From the NCBI RefSeq assembly GCF_002101375.1, contig NZ_CP015207.1:124001-188000 (forward strand): a stretch of 64,000 bases of DNA, in the 5' to 3' direction. Origin of the DNA: Sporosarcina ureae (lineage in GTDB: Bacteria > Bacillota > Bacilli > Bacillales_A > Planococcaceae). The translations under genes and the position numbers were made by a program. The notes under the pieces are model-generated. The model made no database searches, was not told the DNA's origin, and was given only the letters and a program-made list of their open reading frames with translations. Shown here one piece after another: positions 35,218 to 43,970 of this stretch. The first letter of the stretch is position 1, and the number at the start of each line of letters is the position of its first letter.

Positions 35218-36468
35218 ATGAAACCATTACCGAATAGAAAAATTGCCTGTCTGGATATACGCAGCTTCTACGCGAGCTGTGCCGCGGCCATGGAAGGACT
35301 TGACGTAATGGAAGTGCCGATTGCGATTGTCGGCGATATGGAGAGAAAAGGCGGTGTCGTATTGGCTGCCTCACCGCCATTGAAAAAACAGTTTGGCGTT
35401 ACGACAGGTATGCGTCTGTATGAGATTCCGGACGACCCACGTATTCGTTTAATTGAACCGAAAATGCAATTTTATATCGATGTGTCGATGGAATTGACGA
35501 AGTTGTTGAATCGCTATGTGCCGAAAGAAGCGATCCATGTATATAGTATCGATGAAAGTTTTATCGACTTTACGGGCACGGAAAAACTATGGGGACCTCT
35601 TGAGGCGTTGATTTTCCGCATTCAGGATGAGTTGTACCGGCAATTCGAGTTGCGTTCGGCGTGCGGAGTCGGACCGAATATGTTGTTGTCAAAACTCGCG
35701 CTAGATCTCGAAGCGAAGAAAACGGGGATCGCGCATTGGACGTATGAAGATGTGCCGAAGAAGCTATGGCCTGTTGCTCCGCTTCGTAAAATGTGGGGAA
35801 TCGGCAAGCAAGTGGAGCGAACGCTTGAAGACATGGGCGTGTATTCAGTCGGCGATCTCGCGCATACGCCGCTTGAAAGTTTGGAGAAGAAGTTCGGTGT
35901 GATGGGCAATCAACTGTATTATCATGCACATGGCATCGATTATTCCGACCTCGGCTCCGTGTTGATCGAAGGCCAAGTGAGTTATGGCAAAGGGCAGACA
36001 TTGTTGCGCGATTATACGACGACTGACGAAATATTGGCTGTAATGCTTGAGATGTGTGAAGATACGGCAATGCGCGCGCGGCTTGCGAAAAAGAAAGGGC
36101 GTACGATCACCTTGTCGTTCGGTTATTCAAAGCACGTACTCGGTGGCGGGTTCAATCGTCAAAAAACGCTGTCGGAAGCGACGAATGAAACGATGGCGAT
36201 TTATCGTGTTTGCCTGGGGCTGTTTGAAACGTTCCATGACGGGCGTCCGGTACGCCATATGTCTGTCAACTTGTCGAATCTTGAAGAACAGGACAGCTTC
36301 CAGCTCAGCTTATTCGAACCGATGAATGGGAAGCAACAGAAAATCGGTCAGGTGATGGATGAAATTCGCATGAAGTATGGATCAGCTGCTATTCTTCGCG
36401 CGGTTTCCGTTACGCCAGGGGGTACGGCGTATAGAAGGAATCAATTGATTGGCGGACATTATAAATGA
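35218..36468 (+). CDS. Y-family DNA polymerase (UmuC / YqjW-UvrX type)
   Basis: About 416 residues; translesion DNA polymerase. Catalytic motifs are CLDIRSFYASCAAAMEGLDV (first Asp, residues about 11-30) and SIDESFIDFT (about 104-113) with the D-E pair. A helix-hairpin-helix region follows (MWGIGKQVERTLEDMGV, about 192-208), then a little-finger domain. The length and the polymerase-V-like style match Bacillus YqjW/UvrX rather than DinB. ATG 35218 follows GAGAGGTG. A LexA box in the promoter says it is induced by DNA damage. Confidence 0.93.
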   Translation: MKPLPNRKIACLDIRSFYASCAAAMEGLDVMEVPIAIVGDMERKGGVVLAASPPLKKQFGVTTGMRLYEIPDDPRIRLIEPKMQFYIDVSMELTKLLNRYVPKEAIHVYSIDESFIDFTGTEKLWGPLEALIFRIQDELYRQFELRSACGVGPNMLLSKLALDLEAKKTGIAHWTYEDVPKKLWPVAPLRKMWGIGKQVERTLEDMGVYSVGDLAHTPLESLEKKFGVMGNQLYYHAHGIDYSDLGSVLIEGQVSYGKGQTLLRDYTTTDEILAVMLEMCEDTAMRARLAKKKGRTITLSFGYSKHVLGGGFNRQKTLSEATNETMAIYRVCLGLFETFHDGRPVRHMSVNLSNLEEQDSFQLSLFEPMNGKQQKIGQVMDEIRMKYGSAAILRAVSVTPGGTAYRRNQLIGGHYK

Positions 36469-36568
36469 AAACAAGTCGAATCAAGTCGTACCATCTCGCT
36501 ATTATAGAGAGGATTTATTTCAAATACTGAAACATCCCAGTTCCGTAACTTTCGATAACCTAAAAGTT

Positions 36569-36588
36569 TTGCTAAAATCAAATAGCAA
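36569..36588 (+). promoter_or_regulatory. Small dyad before the ABC exporter genes
   Basis: TTGCTA-N8-TAGCAA, a perfect six-base inverted repeat 54 bases before the exporter start. It may be an operator. The surrounding 170-base gap otherwise shows no leader peptide or attenuator. Confidence 0.35.
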
Positions 36589-36641
36589 GCACTATAAAAA
36601 AGACTGCAAGAGAAGTGGTGCAGAACAAAGGAGGAAAGCCA

Positions 36642-38402
36642 GTGAAAGTATTACTGGATTTGCGCTGGTTTTTTTCTGAGAGAAAAAAACAATACAGCAT
36701 AGGGATCACGGCTCTGATGATTGTCGCGTTACTGCAACTGGCACCGCCGAAAATTATCGGCTATATTGTCGATGCGGTCGCAAAAGATGAATTAACCGCG
36801 GAGATGCTGACGCGCTGGATGATTATTCTGGCAGTGACGGGTGTATTGATGTATGTCTTGCGTTATATTTGGCGCGTAATGATTTTCGGCTCATCGGTAT
36901 ACCTTGCACGGGTCATGAGAGAGCGTCTGTTTAAGCACTTCACGCGCATGTCACCTTCATTTTATCAGCGACGCCGTGTCGGAGATTTAATGGCACACGC
37001 GACAAATGATATCAATGCGGTGCAACAAACGGCGGGATCAGGCATTCTGACACTCTTCGATTCGATTTCGACAGGTGGTTTCGTCATCTTGATGATGGCG
37101 TTTTCGATTAGTTGGAAGTTAACGCTGATCGCCCTCGTACCGATTCCGGTGATGATTATCTTGACAAGTTATTATGGACGGTTATTACGTAATCGATTCC
37201 GTGTGGCACAGGAAGCATTCTCTGATTTGAACGACAAAGCACAAGAGAGTATTTCAGGAATCAAAGTGCTGAAGACATTTGGTCAGCAAAAAGAAGATGT
37301 CGAGTCGTTCACGAAACGTTCGGAACAAGTCGTCAAGGAGAATATGCGCGTTGCGAAAGTGGATGCGTTGTTTGATCCGACGATTGCGGGAATTTTTGCG
37401 ATCTCTTATGTCTTATCCTTTTATTTCGGTACACGCTTTATTTTATCAGGTGAGTTGTCGATCGGGGATTTGGTCGCGTTCACTTCCTATTTAGGACTGT
37501 TAACCTGGCCGATGCTGGCCATTGGTTTCCTATTCAATATTGTCGAACGAGGGAATGCATCCTACAGCCGAATCCAAGATTTACTTTCGGTTGAGCCGGG
37601 AATTCAAGATCGTCCGAATGCGGTGAGTCAATTGCCGCACGGAGATATCGTCTTTGATATCGATACGTTCAAGTTCCCAGACGACAAGCGGGCATCACTG
37701 CGTAATTTACACTTTACGATCAAGCAAGGTGAAACACTTGGCGTGATCGGAAAGACCGGTGCAGGGAAAACAGCGATTCTCAAGCTGTTAATGCGAGAAT
37801 TCGAAGGGTATACGGGAACGATTACGTATGGCGGCATTCCAATTACGCGCTATAAGAAGGAGTGTTTGCGCCAGGCAATCGGTTATGTGCCGCAAGACCA
37901 TTTCTTGTTCTCGACGACACTCGGTGAAAATATTGCCTTTACGAACCCGAAGATCGATCCGGAGAAAATTGTGGCGGCTGCGAAATCCGCGCATATTCAC
38001 GAAGATATTCTGACGTTTGAAAAAGGCTATGAAACGCTAGTTGGAGAACGTGGCGTATCGTTATCTGGTGGACAGCGTCAGCGTGTGTCCATTGCACGTG
38101 CGTTGCTCATGGATCCGGAGCTATTGTTGTTGGATGATTCATTATCCGCAGTAGATGCCCGGACGGAAGAAGCGATTCTACGTTCATTGAAAGAAGAAAG
38201 AACGGGTAAGACGACCATTATTACGTCGCACCGCTTGAGTGCCATTCAGCACGCTCATCAGATTATCGTTCTCGATGAAGGGGAAGTCGTTGAAATTGGC
38301 GATCATGACAGTTTACTCGCACAAAACGGAATGTATAAAGAAATGTACGATCTGCAACAGCTAGAGTCGATCGTAGAGCAAGGAGGCGGCGCAGATGAAT
38401 AA
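36642..38402 (+). CDS. Multidrug ABC exporter half-transporter, degenerate-site subunit (YheI/BmrC-like)
   Basis: About 586 residues: six membrane helices (1-310) and an ATPase domain (about 335-586). Walker A is GVIGKTGAGKTAILK, the signature SLSGGQRQRVSIARAL and the Walker B end LLLLDDSLSAVDARTE. The residue after the Walker B aspartate is Asp rather than the catalytic Glu, as in the BmrC/YheI half of heterodimeric exporters. GTG 36642 follows AAAGGAGG. It overlaps the partner gene by eight bases. The pair should pump drugs out. Regulation by an upstream leader, as for B. subtilis bmrCD, is not evident here. Confidence 0.92.
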   Translation: MKVLLDLRWFFSERKKQYSIGITALMIVALLQLAPPKIIGYIVDAVAKDELTAEMLTRWMIILAVTGVLMYVLRYIWRVMIFGSSVYLARVMRERLFKHFTRMSPSFYQRRRVGDLMAHATNDINAVQQTAGSGILTLFDSISTGGFVILMMAFSISWKLTLIALVPIPVMIILTSYYGRLLRNRFRVAQEAFSDLNDKAQESISGIKVLKTFGQQKEDVESFTKRSEQVVKENMRVAKVDALFDPTIAGIFAISYVLSFYFGTRFILSGELSIGDLVAFTSYLGLLTWPMLAIGFLFNIVERGNASYSRIQDLLSVEPGIQDRPNAVSQLPHGDIVFDIDTFKFPDDKRASLRNLHFTIKQGETLGVIGKTGAGKTAILKLLMREFEGYTGTITYGGIPITRYKKECLRQAIGYVPQDHFLFSTTLGENIAFTNPKIDPEKIVAAAKSAHIHEDILTFEKGYETLVGERGVSLSGGQRQRVSIARALLMDPELLLLDDSLSAVDARTEEAILRSLKEERTGKTTIITSHRLSAIQHAHQIIVLDEGEVVEIGDHDSLLAQNGMYKEMYDLQQLESIVEQGGGADE

Positions 38403-40167
38403 CAAACAGAAGATGTCCGCCAGAGATCAGTTCAAAACGTTCATGCGGCTAGCGAAATACGTCTTGCCGATGAAGAAAAGCGCACTGATTGCGATTCTAT
38501 TATTGCTGTTGACGGTAACATCGACGATTCTTGGACCACTAGTGATCCAGCGATTCCTCGATGACTATGTCGTACCACTAAACTTCCCGGCGAAAGAAGT
38601 ATGGATCATTGCACTAATTTACATCGGACTACAACTCGTCAACATTGTCGGGTCGTATTTCCAAACATTGCGGTTCCAGGAACTTGCACTTGCAATCATC
38701 CAGCAAATTCGGATCGATGCGTTCTCGAAAGTCCAAAAACTTGGACTACGGTATTTCGATCAGACACCTGCTGGCGGAATCGTTTCACGTGTAACGAATG
38801 ATACGGAATCGATTAAAGAAATGTTCGTCAGTGTGGCGGTTACGTTCATGCAGGCGATTTTTGGAATTGTCGGCGTCTACATTGCGCTCTTCACGCTGGA
38901 CGGGAAACTCGCGCTCTATACATTGATCTTGTTGCCATTATTCCTCATTCTTGTATCGGTCTATCGCTATTACAGTGCAGACTTCTATCAAGATATACGG
39001 GAACGGCTCAGTCAGCTGAACGCGAAAATCTCCGAGTCATTATCTGGTATGGGCATGATTCAGGCTTTCCGCCAAGAGAAACGCTTGTCTGACGAGTTCA
39101 TTGAAGTCAATGAAGGGCATTACCGTGTTGGGCTACGAAATATTCGTTTCGACAGCTTGATGCTTGGGCCATTTATCGATTTGTTGTATGCCGGCTCCAT
39201 CGTCGCGGTACTTAGCTATTTCGGAACGGCATCGTTTACGTCGGTCGTGGATGTCGGGATTATTTATGCGTTCACTACGCTGCTGAGACGTCTATTCCAA
39301 CCGATCAATCAAGTGATGCAACGTTTGTCGATGTTCCAGCAAGCGATCGTCTCTGCGTCGCGAGTATTCGCGTTAATCGATAATCCAGAAATTGAACCGA
39401 AACAAAAAGCAGTTTCTACTCAGCAAATTAAAGAAGGTACGATTGAATTCCGTGATGTGACGTTTAGTTACGATGGAAAAAATGACGTACTCAAAAATAT
39501 TTCCTTTACGGCGAATGCAGGCGAAACGGTCGCACTTGTCGGTCATACGGGAAGCGGAAAGAGTTCGATCATCAATCTATTCATGCGTTTCTATGAATAC
39601 GAGCGTGGCGACATCTTCATTGATGGGGTATCGCTAAAAGAGTATCCAATAGAAGAATTGCGGAAGAAAGTAGGACTTGTCTTGCAAGATCCGTTCATGT
39701 TTTATGGAGATATCGCAAGCAACATCCGTCTGCATAACGAAGAGTTGACCGATGAAGATGTGCGAGAAGCGGCAAAGTTCGTCCAAGCCGATCAATTTAT
39801 TGAAGAGTTGCCGAACGGCTACGAGCAGAAAGTGACAGAACGCGGGTCGACATTATCCAGTGGACAGCGTCAGTTGATCGCTTTCGCACGGACCATTGCC
39901 ATGAACCCGAAAGTTCTTGTGCTCGACGAAGCAACGGCGAATATTGATACCGAAACAGAAGTTGCGATTCAGAAAAGTTTGGAGAAGATGCGCGAAGGCC
40001 GTACGACGATTGCGATCGCTCACCGTCTGAGCACGATCGCCGATGCCGAATTAATTCTCGTACTCCACCACGGCGAAATCGTCGAACGTGGGACACATGC
40101 AGAGTTGCTTGCGCAAAAGGGCTTGTACTACACGATGTATGAATTGCAGAACGGTACGCAAGGGTAA
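38395..40167 (+). CDS. Multidrug ABC exporter half-transporter, catalytic subunit (YheH/BmrD-like)
   Basis: 590 residues: six membrane helices and an ATPase domain with Walker A GHTGSGKSSIINL and Walker B VLVLDEATANIDTETE, with the catalytic Glu intact. The signature is LSSGQRQLIAFART (LSSGQ rather than LSGGQ), the YheH style. This half supplies the complete catalytic glutamate for the heterodimer. It is shorter than B. subtilis BmrD (about 673) because it lacks the N-terminal extracellular insertion. It overlaps the preceding gene by eight bases. Confidence 0.92.
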   Translation: MNNKQKMSARDQFKTFMRLAKYVLPMKKSALIAILLLLLTVTSTILGPLVIQRFLDDYVVPLNFPAKEVWIIALIYIGLQLVNIVGSYFQTLRFQELALAIIQQIRIDAFSKVQKLGLRYFDQTPAGGIVSRVTNDTESIKEMFVSVAVTFMQAIFGIVGVYIALFTLDGKLALYTLILLPLFLILVSVYRYYSADFYQDIRERLSQLNAKISESLSGMGMIQAFRQEKRLSDEFIEVNEGHYRVGLRNIRFDSLMLGPFIDLLYAGSIVAVLSYFGTASFTSVVDVGIIYAFTTLLRRLFQPINQVMQRLSMFQQAIVSASRVFALIDNPEIEPKQKAVSTQQIKEGTIEFRDVTFSYDGKNDVLKNISFTANAGETVALVGHTGSGKSSIINLFMRFYEYERGDIFIDGVSLKEYPIEELRKKVGLVLQDPFMFYGDIASNIRLHNEELTDEDVREAAKFVQADQFIEELPNGYEQKVTERGSTLSSGQRQLIAFARTIAMNPKVLVLDEATANIDTETEVAIQKSLEKMREGRTTIAIAHRLSTIADAELILVLHHGEIVERGTHAELLAQKGLYYTMYELQNGTQG

Positions 40168-40297
40168 GTTTATATGATTGTCAAAAAGATTTCACAATCA
40201 AATGAAGCGTAATCTAGCCTCTTGTTTGTTACGATAGAGTGGGAATGTTGGCGCTTGCCGACATTCTACTTGTCCTATTATTAAAGGAGGAATTTTG

Positions 40298-41008
40298 TTG
40301 GGGACGGATGTTAATATTTTCTTTGCGTTTGGAGCAGGTTTCCTGAGTTTTATTTCTCCATGCGTATTACCGCTCTACCCGGCCTTTATATCGTATATCA
40401 CCGGGATGTCATTAGATGAACTCGGAGATAAGAAAAAAGGAATGAACCGCTCAGGCATGTTGCACACGCTGTTCTTCTTACTTGGATTCTCGATTGTATT
40501 TATTATTTTAGGATTCAGTACATCGTTTATCGGATCTATCTTCTTGCAATATCAAGATTTGATACGTCAGCTAGGTGCAATATTCATCATCATCTTCGGA
40601 CTGATGACAATCGGATTATTTAAACCAGAATTTTTAATGCAAGAGAAAAAGCTGCAATTTAAAAATCGTCCCGCGGGTTACTTTGGCACGGCCTTGATCG
40701 GTCTAGCGTTTTCCGCTGGATGGCAGCCATGTATGGGCCCAATTATCGGTGCCATTATTTATCTAGCTGCGACGAATCCGGCATCGAGTATGTTGTATAT
40801 GATGCTTTATGTACTTGGTTTCGCGATTCCATTCTTCTTCTTGTCATTCTTCATCACAAGAATTGGCTGGATCCGCAAACACAGTATGAAGATTACGAAA
40901 GTAGGCGGCTACTTGATGATCGTGTTCGGTATTATTCTATTCTTTAACGGAATGGTCTATTTCACAAGTTGGCTTAGCCCGATCTTTGGCGACTTCCAAG
41001 GCTTTTAA
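40298..41008 (+). CDS. ccdA: Cytochrome c biogenesis protein CcdA
   Basis: About 236 residues with six membrane helices. The redox cysteines lie in FISPCVLPLYPAFISYITG (helix 1) and SAGWQPCMGPIIGAII (helix 4), the classic CcdA/DsbD-beta pattern. It carries electrons across the membrane to extracellular thiol proteins used in cytochrome c maturation. TTG 40298 follows AAAGGAGG at 40283-40290. The thioredoxin-like gene and ccdC come right after, so the three form a redox operon. Confidence 0.93.
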   Translation: MGTDVNIFFAFGAGFLSFISPCVLPLYPAFISYITGMSLDELGDKKKGMNRSGMLHTLFFLLGFSIVFIILGFSTSFIGSIFLQYQDLIRQLGAIFIIIFGLMTIGLFKPEFLMQEKKLQFKNRPAGYFGTALIGLAFSAGWQPCMGPIIGAIIYLAATNPASSMLYMMLYVLGFAIPFFFLSFFITRIGWIRKHSMKITKVGGYLMIVFGIILFFNGMVYFTSWLSPIFGDFQGF

Positions 41009-41039
41009 TGTAAGCTGGTAAGCAGAAAAGAGGTGTAGG

Positions 41040-41369
41040 ATGAAAGAAATTACTTCTTTTGACGAGTGGCAGCATGTATTGAATGAGACACCGCAGTTTC
41101 TGTTGTTTGTAAAGACGAATAATTGCTCCGTCTGCGAAGGACTGTATCCGCAAGTGGCGGTACTCGAAAGCGATTATCCGTTTGACTTCTACCGTGTGAA
41201 CGCAGCGGAAGTTCCGGAACTAGCTGGACAATTGTCACTCTTTACTGCACCGGTCGTCTTATTATTTAACGAACAGAAAGAATGGACGCGTTTTGCACGG
41301 ATTGTTCCAATGAATGATCTAAAGAAACGCCTCGATGAGCTAGTGCAGTGGGGGAACGTAGATGCATAA
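41040..41369 (+). CDS. Thioredoxin-like protein
   Basis: 109 residues with a thioredoxin fold: FLLFVKTNNCSVCEGLYPQV contains CSVC, followed by VNAAEVPELAGQLSLFTAPVVLLFN with the cis-proline. No signal peptide is visible, so it is cytoplasmic and probably a partner of CcdA or a thiol reductant. It overlaps the ccdC start by eight bases. In B. subtilis this place in the order is held by yneI, a CheY-like gene, so the content differs. Confidence 0.85.
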   Translation: MKEITSFDEWQHVLNETPQFLLFVKTNNCSVCEGLYPQVAVLESDYPFDFYRVNAAEVPELAGQLSLFTAPVVLLFNEQKEWTRFARIVPMNDLKKRLDELVQWGNVDA

Positions 41370-41895
41370 GATACAACAACTGATCGATTATGTCTTCACA
41401 AGTATTCCTTCCATTTACTTGATCATCGGTTCGACGGTGATCTTCGTCGTGATGACAACATTTGTCTACACGATGCGAGCGAAGGCGTCGAATAAGCCGA
41501 TTCAGGCGAAGAAGATTATCTTACCGCCATTGTTCATGTCGACAGGGATGTTGATGTTCTTGTTCGACGAGTTCCAAGTGCCTTGGATGCAAGTGGTAGA
41601 AGCCAGTTTGGTCGGCTTGATATTTTCCGTGTTTTTGATTTATACAACGAAATTCGAGATCAAGGATGACGGAATTTATTTGAAGAAGTCGAAGGCGTTT
41701 TTACTTATCTTGCTCGGGTTGCTGGTGATTCGCATGGTCGGCAAGATCGTGCTGAGTAACACAATTGACATTGGTGAGCTCGGCGGCATGTTCTTCATCC
41801 TTGCATTTTCGATGATCTTGCCGTGGCGGATTGGGATGCTGGTGAAGTATAAGATGCTTGAGAAGAGTATAGTAGGGAAGAAGTCGTCCTTGTGA
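41362..41895 (+). CDS. ccdC: CcdC-family membrane protein
   Basis: 177 residues with about five membrane helices (near 15-35, 48-66, 72-90, 108-125 and 135-152). It matches YneJ/CcdC by its place after ccdA and by FVYTMRAKASNKPIQAKKIILPPLFMS-type segments. Its role in cytochrome c biogenesis is suggested by the operon rather than proven. A terminator follows. Confidence 0.8.
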   Translation: MHKIQQLIDYVFTSIPSIYLIIGSTVIFVVMTTFVYTMRAKASNKPIQAKKIILPPLFMSTGMLMFLFDEFQVPWMQVVEASLVGLIFSVFLIYTTKFEIKDDGIYLKKSKAFLLILLGLLVIRMVGKIVLSNTIDIGELGGMFFILAFSMILPWRIGMLVKYKMLEKSIVGKKSSL

Positions 41896-41909
41896 CGGCT
41901 TCTTTTTTT
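41878..41909 (+). terminator. Terminator of the ccd operon
   Basis: AAGAAGTCGTC and GACGGCTTCTT pair with one G-U, followed by T7. It overlaps the end of ccdC. Confidence 0.85.
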
Positions 41910-42056
41910 ATGATGAGAAATGAAAGGCAAGGGACTACGTGAGGGATTTGCGCTCTAGGCGGACGCGTTCTGGAGGGGTCGCGGTGAGCCCCCTAGTCAC
42001 TGCGTTCCTTTAGTGGTCTCACCTGTCGACCTGATCCTCCCAGAGTCGCCGCTCCT

Positions 42057-42120
42057 AGTGCAAAGATGTGCTCCCAACGCTTCGCTTATGCTCGCAAAAG
42101 CCGTACTTCGCAACGGCTCT
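42057..42120. repeat. Direct repeat, copy 1
   Basis: 64 bases beginning AGTGCAAAGATGTGCTCC; matches copy 2 at 58 of 64 positions without gaps. It contains a hairpin (AGCCGTACTTCGCAACGGCT). Confidence 0.85.
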
Positions 42121-42612
42121 CGCTCCAATCCTTTGCAATGCGAGTGAGAGACATTCTTGTTGTGCATTGAAGCTATTATTGTAATCAATCTAGTAGTTAC
42201 AACTAGAATTGAACTTGAACTTCACTACGTTCAAAGATCACAATCATTCACATACTATCGCTAGTGAATGATCCACCTCATTTCACTTTCTACGTAGGAT
42301 TTCCACGAAAGCTGGGGGCGACTCTGGGAGGATCAGCGCGAGTTCGAGAACCCGGACAGATGCCTTAATTTCTGCAAAGTACACAGAAATACGGCAAAGC
42401 GAACCCTTCGCTGTTCACTTGGCTCGGGCCGCGCCCTCCAGAAAGCGTCTCCCACCTGGAGTGGAAATCTCAAGCCCTAGACCGTGATTCACTGAACTAA
42501 TGAACTTGAACTTAACAAAGTTCAATGAACACAATGGATCACTTACTCTAGCCAGTGTGTGATCTAATTTCAACCTACTTTTAAGTAAGGATGGAAGCGG
42601 AAGCTGGCGGCG

Positions 42613-42676
42613 AGTGCAAAGATGTGCTCCTAACGCTTCGCTTTTACTCGCAAAAGCCGTTCTTCGTTACGGCTCT
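42613..42676. repeat. Direct repeat, copy 2
   Basis: Same 64-base unit as 42057-42120 with six differences. Confidence 0.85.
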
Positions 42677-42752
42677 TCCTGATGGATCAGCTCGATCAGG
42701 TGAGACAACCAAAAGGAAGCAACGCGACCTGGTTGGCTCACCGCGAGCCCAT

Positions 42753-42784
42753 AGGAAAGCGTCCGCCAGCTGGAGCTTCCATCC
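42753..42784 (-). repeat. Dispersed module, copy in reverse orientation
   Basis: Reverse complement begins GGATGGAAGCTCCAG and ends GGACGCTTTCCT; almost identical to 56630-56660 apart from one base gap and one or two changes. Confidence 0.7.
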
Positions 42785-42845
42785 CATGACGTATCCCCTT
42801 AACTCACTGAACTTATGAACTTGAACGAAATACTTAAAACCACAC

Positions 42846-42885
42846 AAAAACAGGATGCCCCATCAATAGGGACATCCTGTTTCTT
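42846..42885 (-). terminator. yneK terminator (minus strand)
   Basis: AAACAGGATG and CATCCTGTTT with CCC/GGG inside; on the minus strand T5 follows. Confidence 0.75.
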
Positions 42886-42887
42886 AG

Positions 42888-43313
42888 TTACGTAAACAAA
42901 TGCTCATATGGCTGAATATCAATTTCCATTTGCTTGAGCTTCTTACGCAAGAAGTTATGGTCGCGCTTTGGCGTAGCAAGAATATATCCCTTGATAATAT
43001 GATCAAATTCAATAGTTTTGGCACGGTCTTCTAACGCAATCTCACCGATCTTGGCACCGATCTTCTGCTTCGCCACGTCGCGGAACAATTCCGGCACGGG
43101 CGTAACTAGTTCGTTGAGCATGCTTTTCGCTTCGTCATTCCATAAATGCAACGACTCGTTGACATAATGCTCTTCCCAATCCAGCGTCGATTTTCCGTCT
43201 TCTTTCGGCAATACTTTTAGGAACTTCCGGAACATGAAGAATCCACCGATAGCGAATAAGCCGATCATCACAATACCCCAAAATATAATAAACCACATAA
43301 ATAGGTCTGGCAC
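42888..43313 (-). CDS. yneK: DUF2621 protein (YneK-like)
   Basis: A 141-residue protein with an N-terminal membrane segment (about 3-27, FMWFIIFWGIVMIGLFAIGGFFM) and a soluble remainder containing LDWEEHYVNESLHLW. It matches DUF2621/YneK by composition and by its position after ccdC and before the aconitase block, as in B. subtilis. Function unknown. Here it points the other way from ccdC. A ribosome site, AGAGGTG, precedes it on the minus strand. Confidence 0.75.
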   Translation of the reverse strand: MPDLFMWFIIFWGIVMIGLFAIGGFFMFRKFLKVLPKEDGKSTLDWEEHYVNESLHLWNDEAKSMLNELVTPVPELFRDVAKQKIGAKIGEIALEDRAKTIEFDHIIKGYILATPKRDHNFLRKKLKQMEIDIQPYEHLFT

Positions 43314-43379
43314 GGTTTTTTCACCTCTTCCATTCTACCCTTCATTATAAAAGCAATTGAAAAATATTTCACTAACAAA

Positions 43380-43409
43380 GTATCCTTTTCGCTTTTTTCG
43401 TCTATATAG
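43380..43409 (+). promoter_or_regulatory. Promoter-like motif, copy 3 (GTATCCTT-N13-TCTATATAG)
   Basis: GTATCCTT at 43380-43387 and TCTATATAG at 43401-43409: the same blocks and spacing as 6340 and 6861, although the sequence between is unrelated. It is 22 bases before the start of the DUF1659 gene. Preservation of only the two blocks is what a sigma-factor promoter would show. Confidence 0.65.
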
Positions 43410-43431
43410 CGGATGAAAGGAGGTGATACAC

Positions 43432-43653
43432 ATGGCAGCAACACTAGAATTCAGTCAAGCTACGGCGAAGATCCACTTTAATGCAGGTGTTAACGAGAAA
43501 GGTCACTTGATTCGCAAGATTAAAACGTACAAATTCATCAATGACGACGCAACACCCGCAAATATGTACACGGCTTTGACACAACTTGCTTCATTATCGA
43601 GCTACCCATTAATTCAGATCGAGAAAGTCGTAACAGAAGATCTTCATAACTAA
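43432..43653 (+). CDS. DUF1659 protein
   Basis: 73 residues: ATLEFSQATAKIHFNAGVNEKG then KTYKFINDDATPANMYTALTQLASL and LIQIEKVVTEDL. It matches the small DUF1659 family found in tandem with DUF2922 and YvrJ genes in Bacillales. ATG 43432 has AAAGGAGG at proper spacing. First of a three-gene cassette. No function is known. Confidence 0.85.
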   Translation: MAATLEFSQATAKIHFNAGVNEKGHLIRKIKTYKFINDDATPANMYTALTQLASLSSYPLIQIEKVVTEDLHN

Positions 43654-43676
43654 AATCGTACAGGAGGAGAGCGCAT

Positions 43677-43895
43677 ATGGCAAAAGTATTGGAATTAACA
43701 TTTTTAACGGCGGCGAATAAGCCGGTTACATTAACGGTAGACGAACCGGATGAAGACATTACGCAAGGTCAAGTGGAAGCGGTTATGCAGCAAGTGATCG
43801 CAAGTAATATTTTCCGCATCGAAGAATCTCCACTCGCCACGATCAAAAGTGCACGAATCGTTGCGCGGGATACACGAAACATCGTCAGTCGATAA
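43677..43895 (+). CDS. DUF2922 protein
   Basis: 72 residues: AKVLELTFLTAANKPVTLTVDEPDE then VEAVMQQVIASNIFRIE. DUF2922 family; 23 bases behind the DUF1659 gene, with AGGAGGAG before the ATG. A terminator-like hairpin follows before the YvrJ gene. No function known. Confidence 0.87.
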   Translation: MAKVLELTFLTAANKPVTLTVDEPDEDITQGQVEAVMQQVIASNIFRIEESPLATIKSARIVARDTRNIVSR

Positions 43896-43900
43896 GTTGC

Positions 43901-43938
43901 AGCCGGTTTTCAGTCACGTACTGGAAGCCGGCTTTTTC
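43901..43938 (+). terminator. Internal or leaky terminator of the cassette
   Basis: AGCCGGTTTTCAG and CTGGAAGCCGGCT with two G-U pairs, a seven-base loop and T5. It sits between the DUF2922 and YvrJ genes, so part of the transcription may stop here. Confidence 0.75.
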
Positions 43939-43970
43939 ATCGAATGCTAGAGGGAGAGGAGGAGTGAACA

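Larger units (their letters stand above)
41945..42790. repeat. Complex GC-rich repeat region
   Basis: About 850 bases of non-coding sequence built from related modules. It includes a hairpin-like element (41950-42060) whose ends are inverted versions of each other (CTAGGCGGACGCGTTCTGGAGG against CCTCCCAGAGTCGCCGCTCCTAG) with inner GGTGAG/CTCACC. A 64-base direct repeat occurs at 42057-42120 and 42613-42676. Modules starting GAACTTGAACTT recur at about 42210 and 42503, each followed by a short hairpin. A CTCCAG-type module is shared with 56630-56660. Frames that cross it are fortuitous. Confidence 0.75.

Noticed and set aside
36470-36641. bmrB-like stalling leader before the ABC exporter
   Set aside because: The overlapping frame at 36449-36679 lacks a ribosome site, and no terminator/anti-terminator structure was found.
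42591-42847. Open frames inside the repeat island
   Set aside because: They run over repeats in both strands, have no ribosome sites and unlikely composition.
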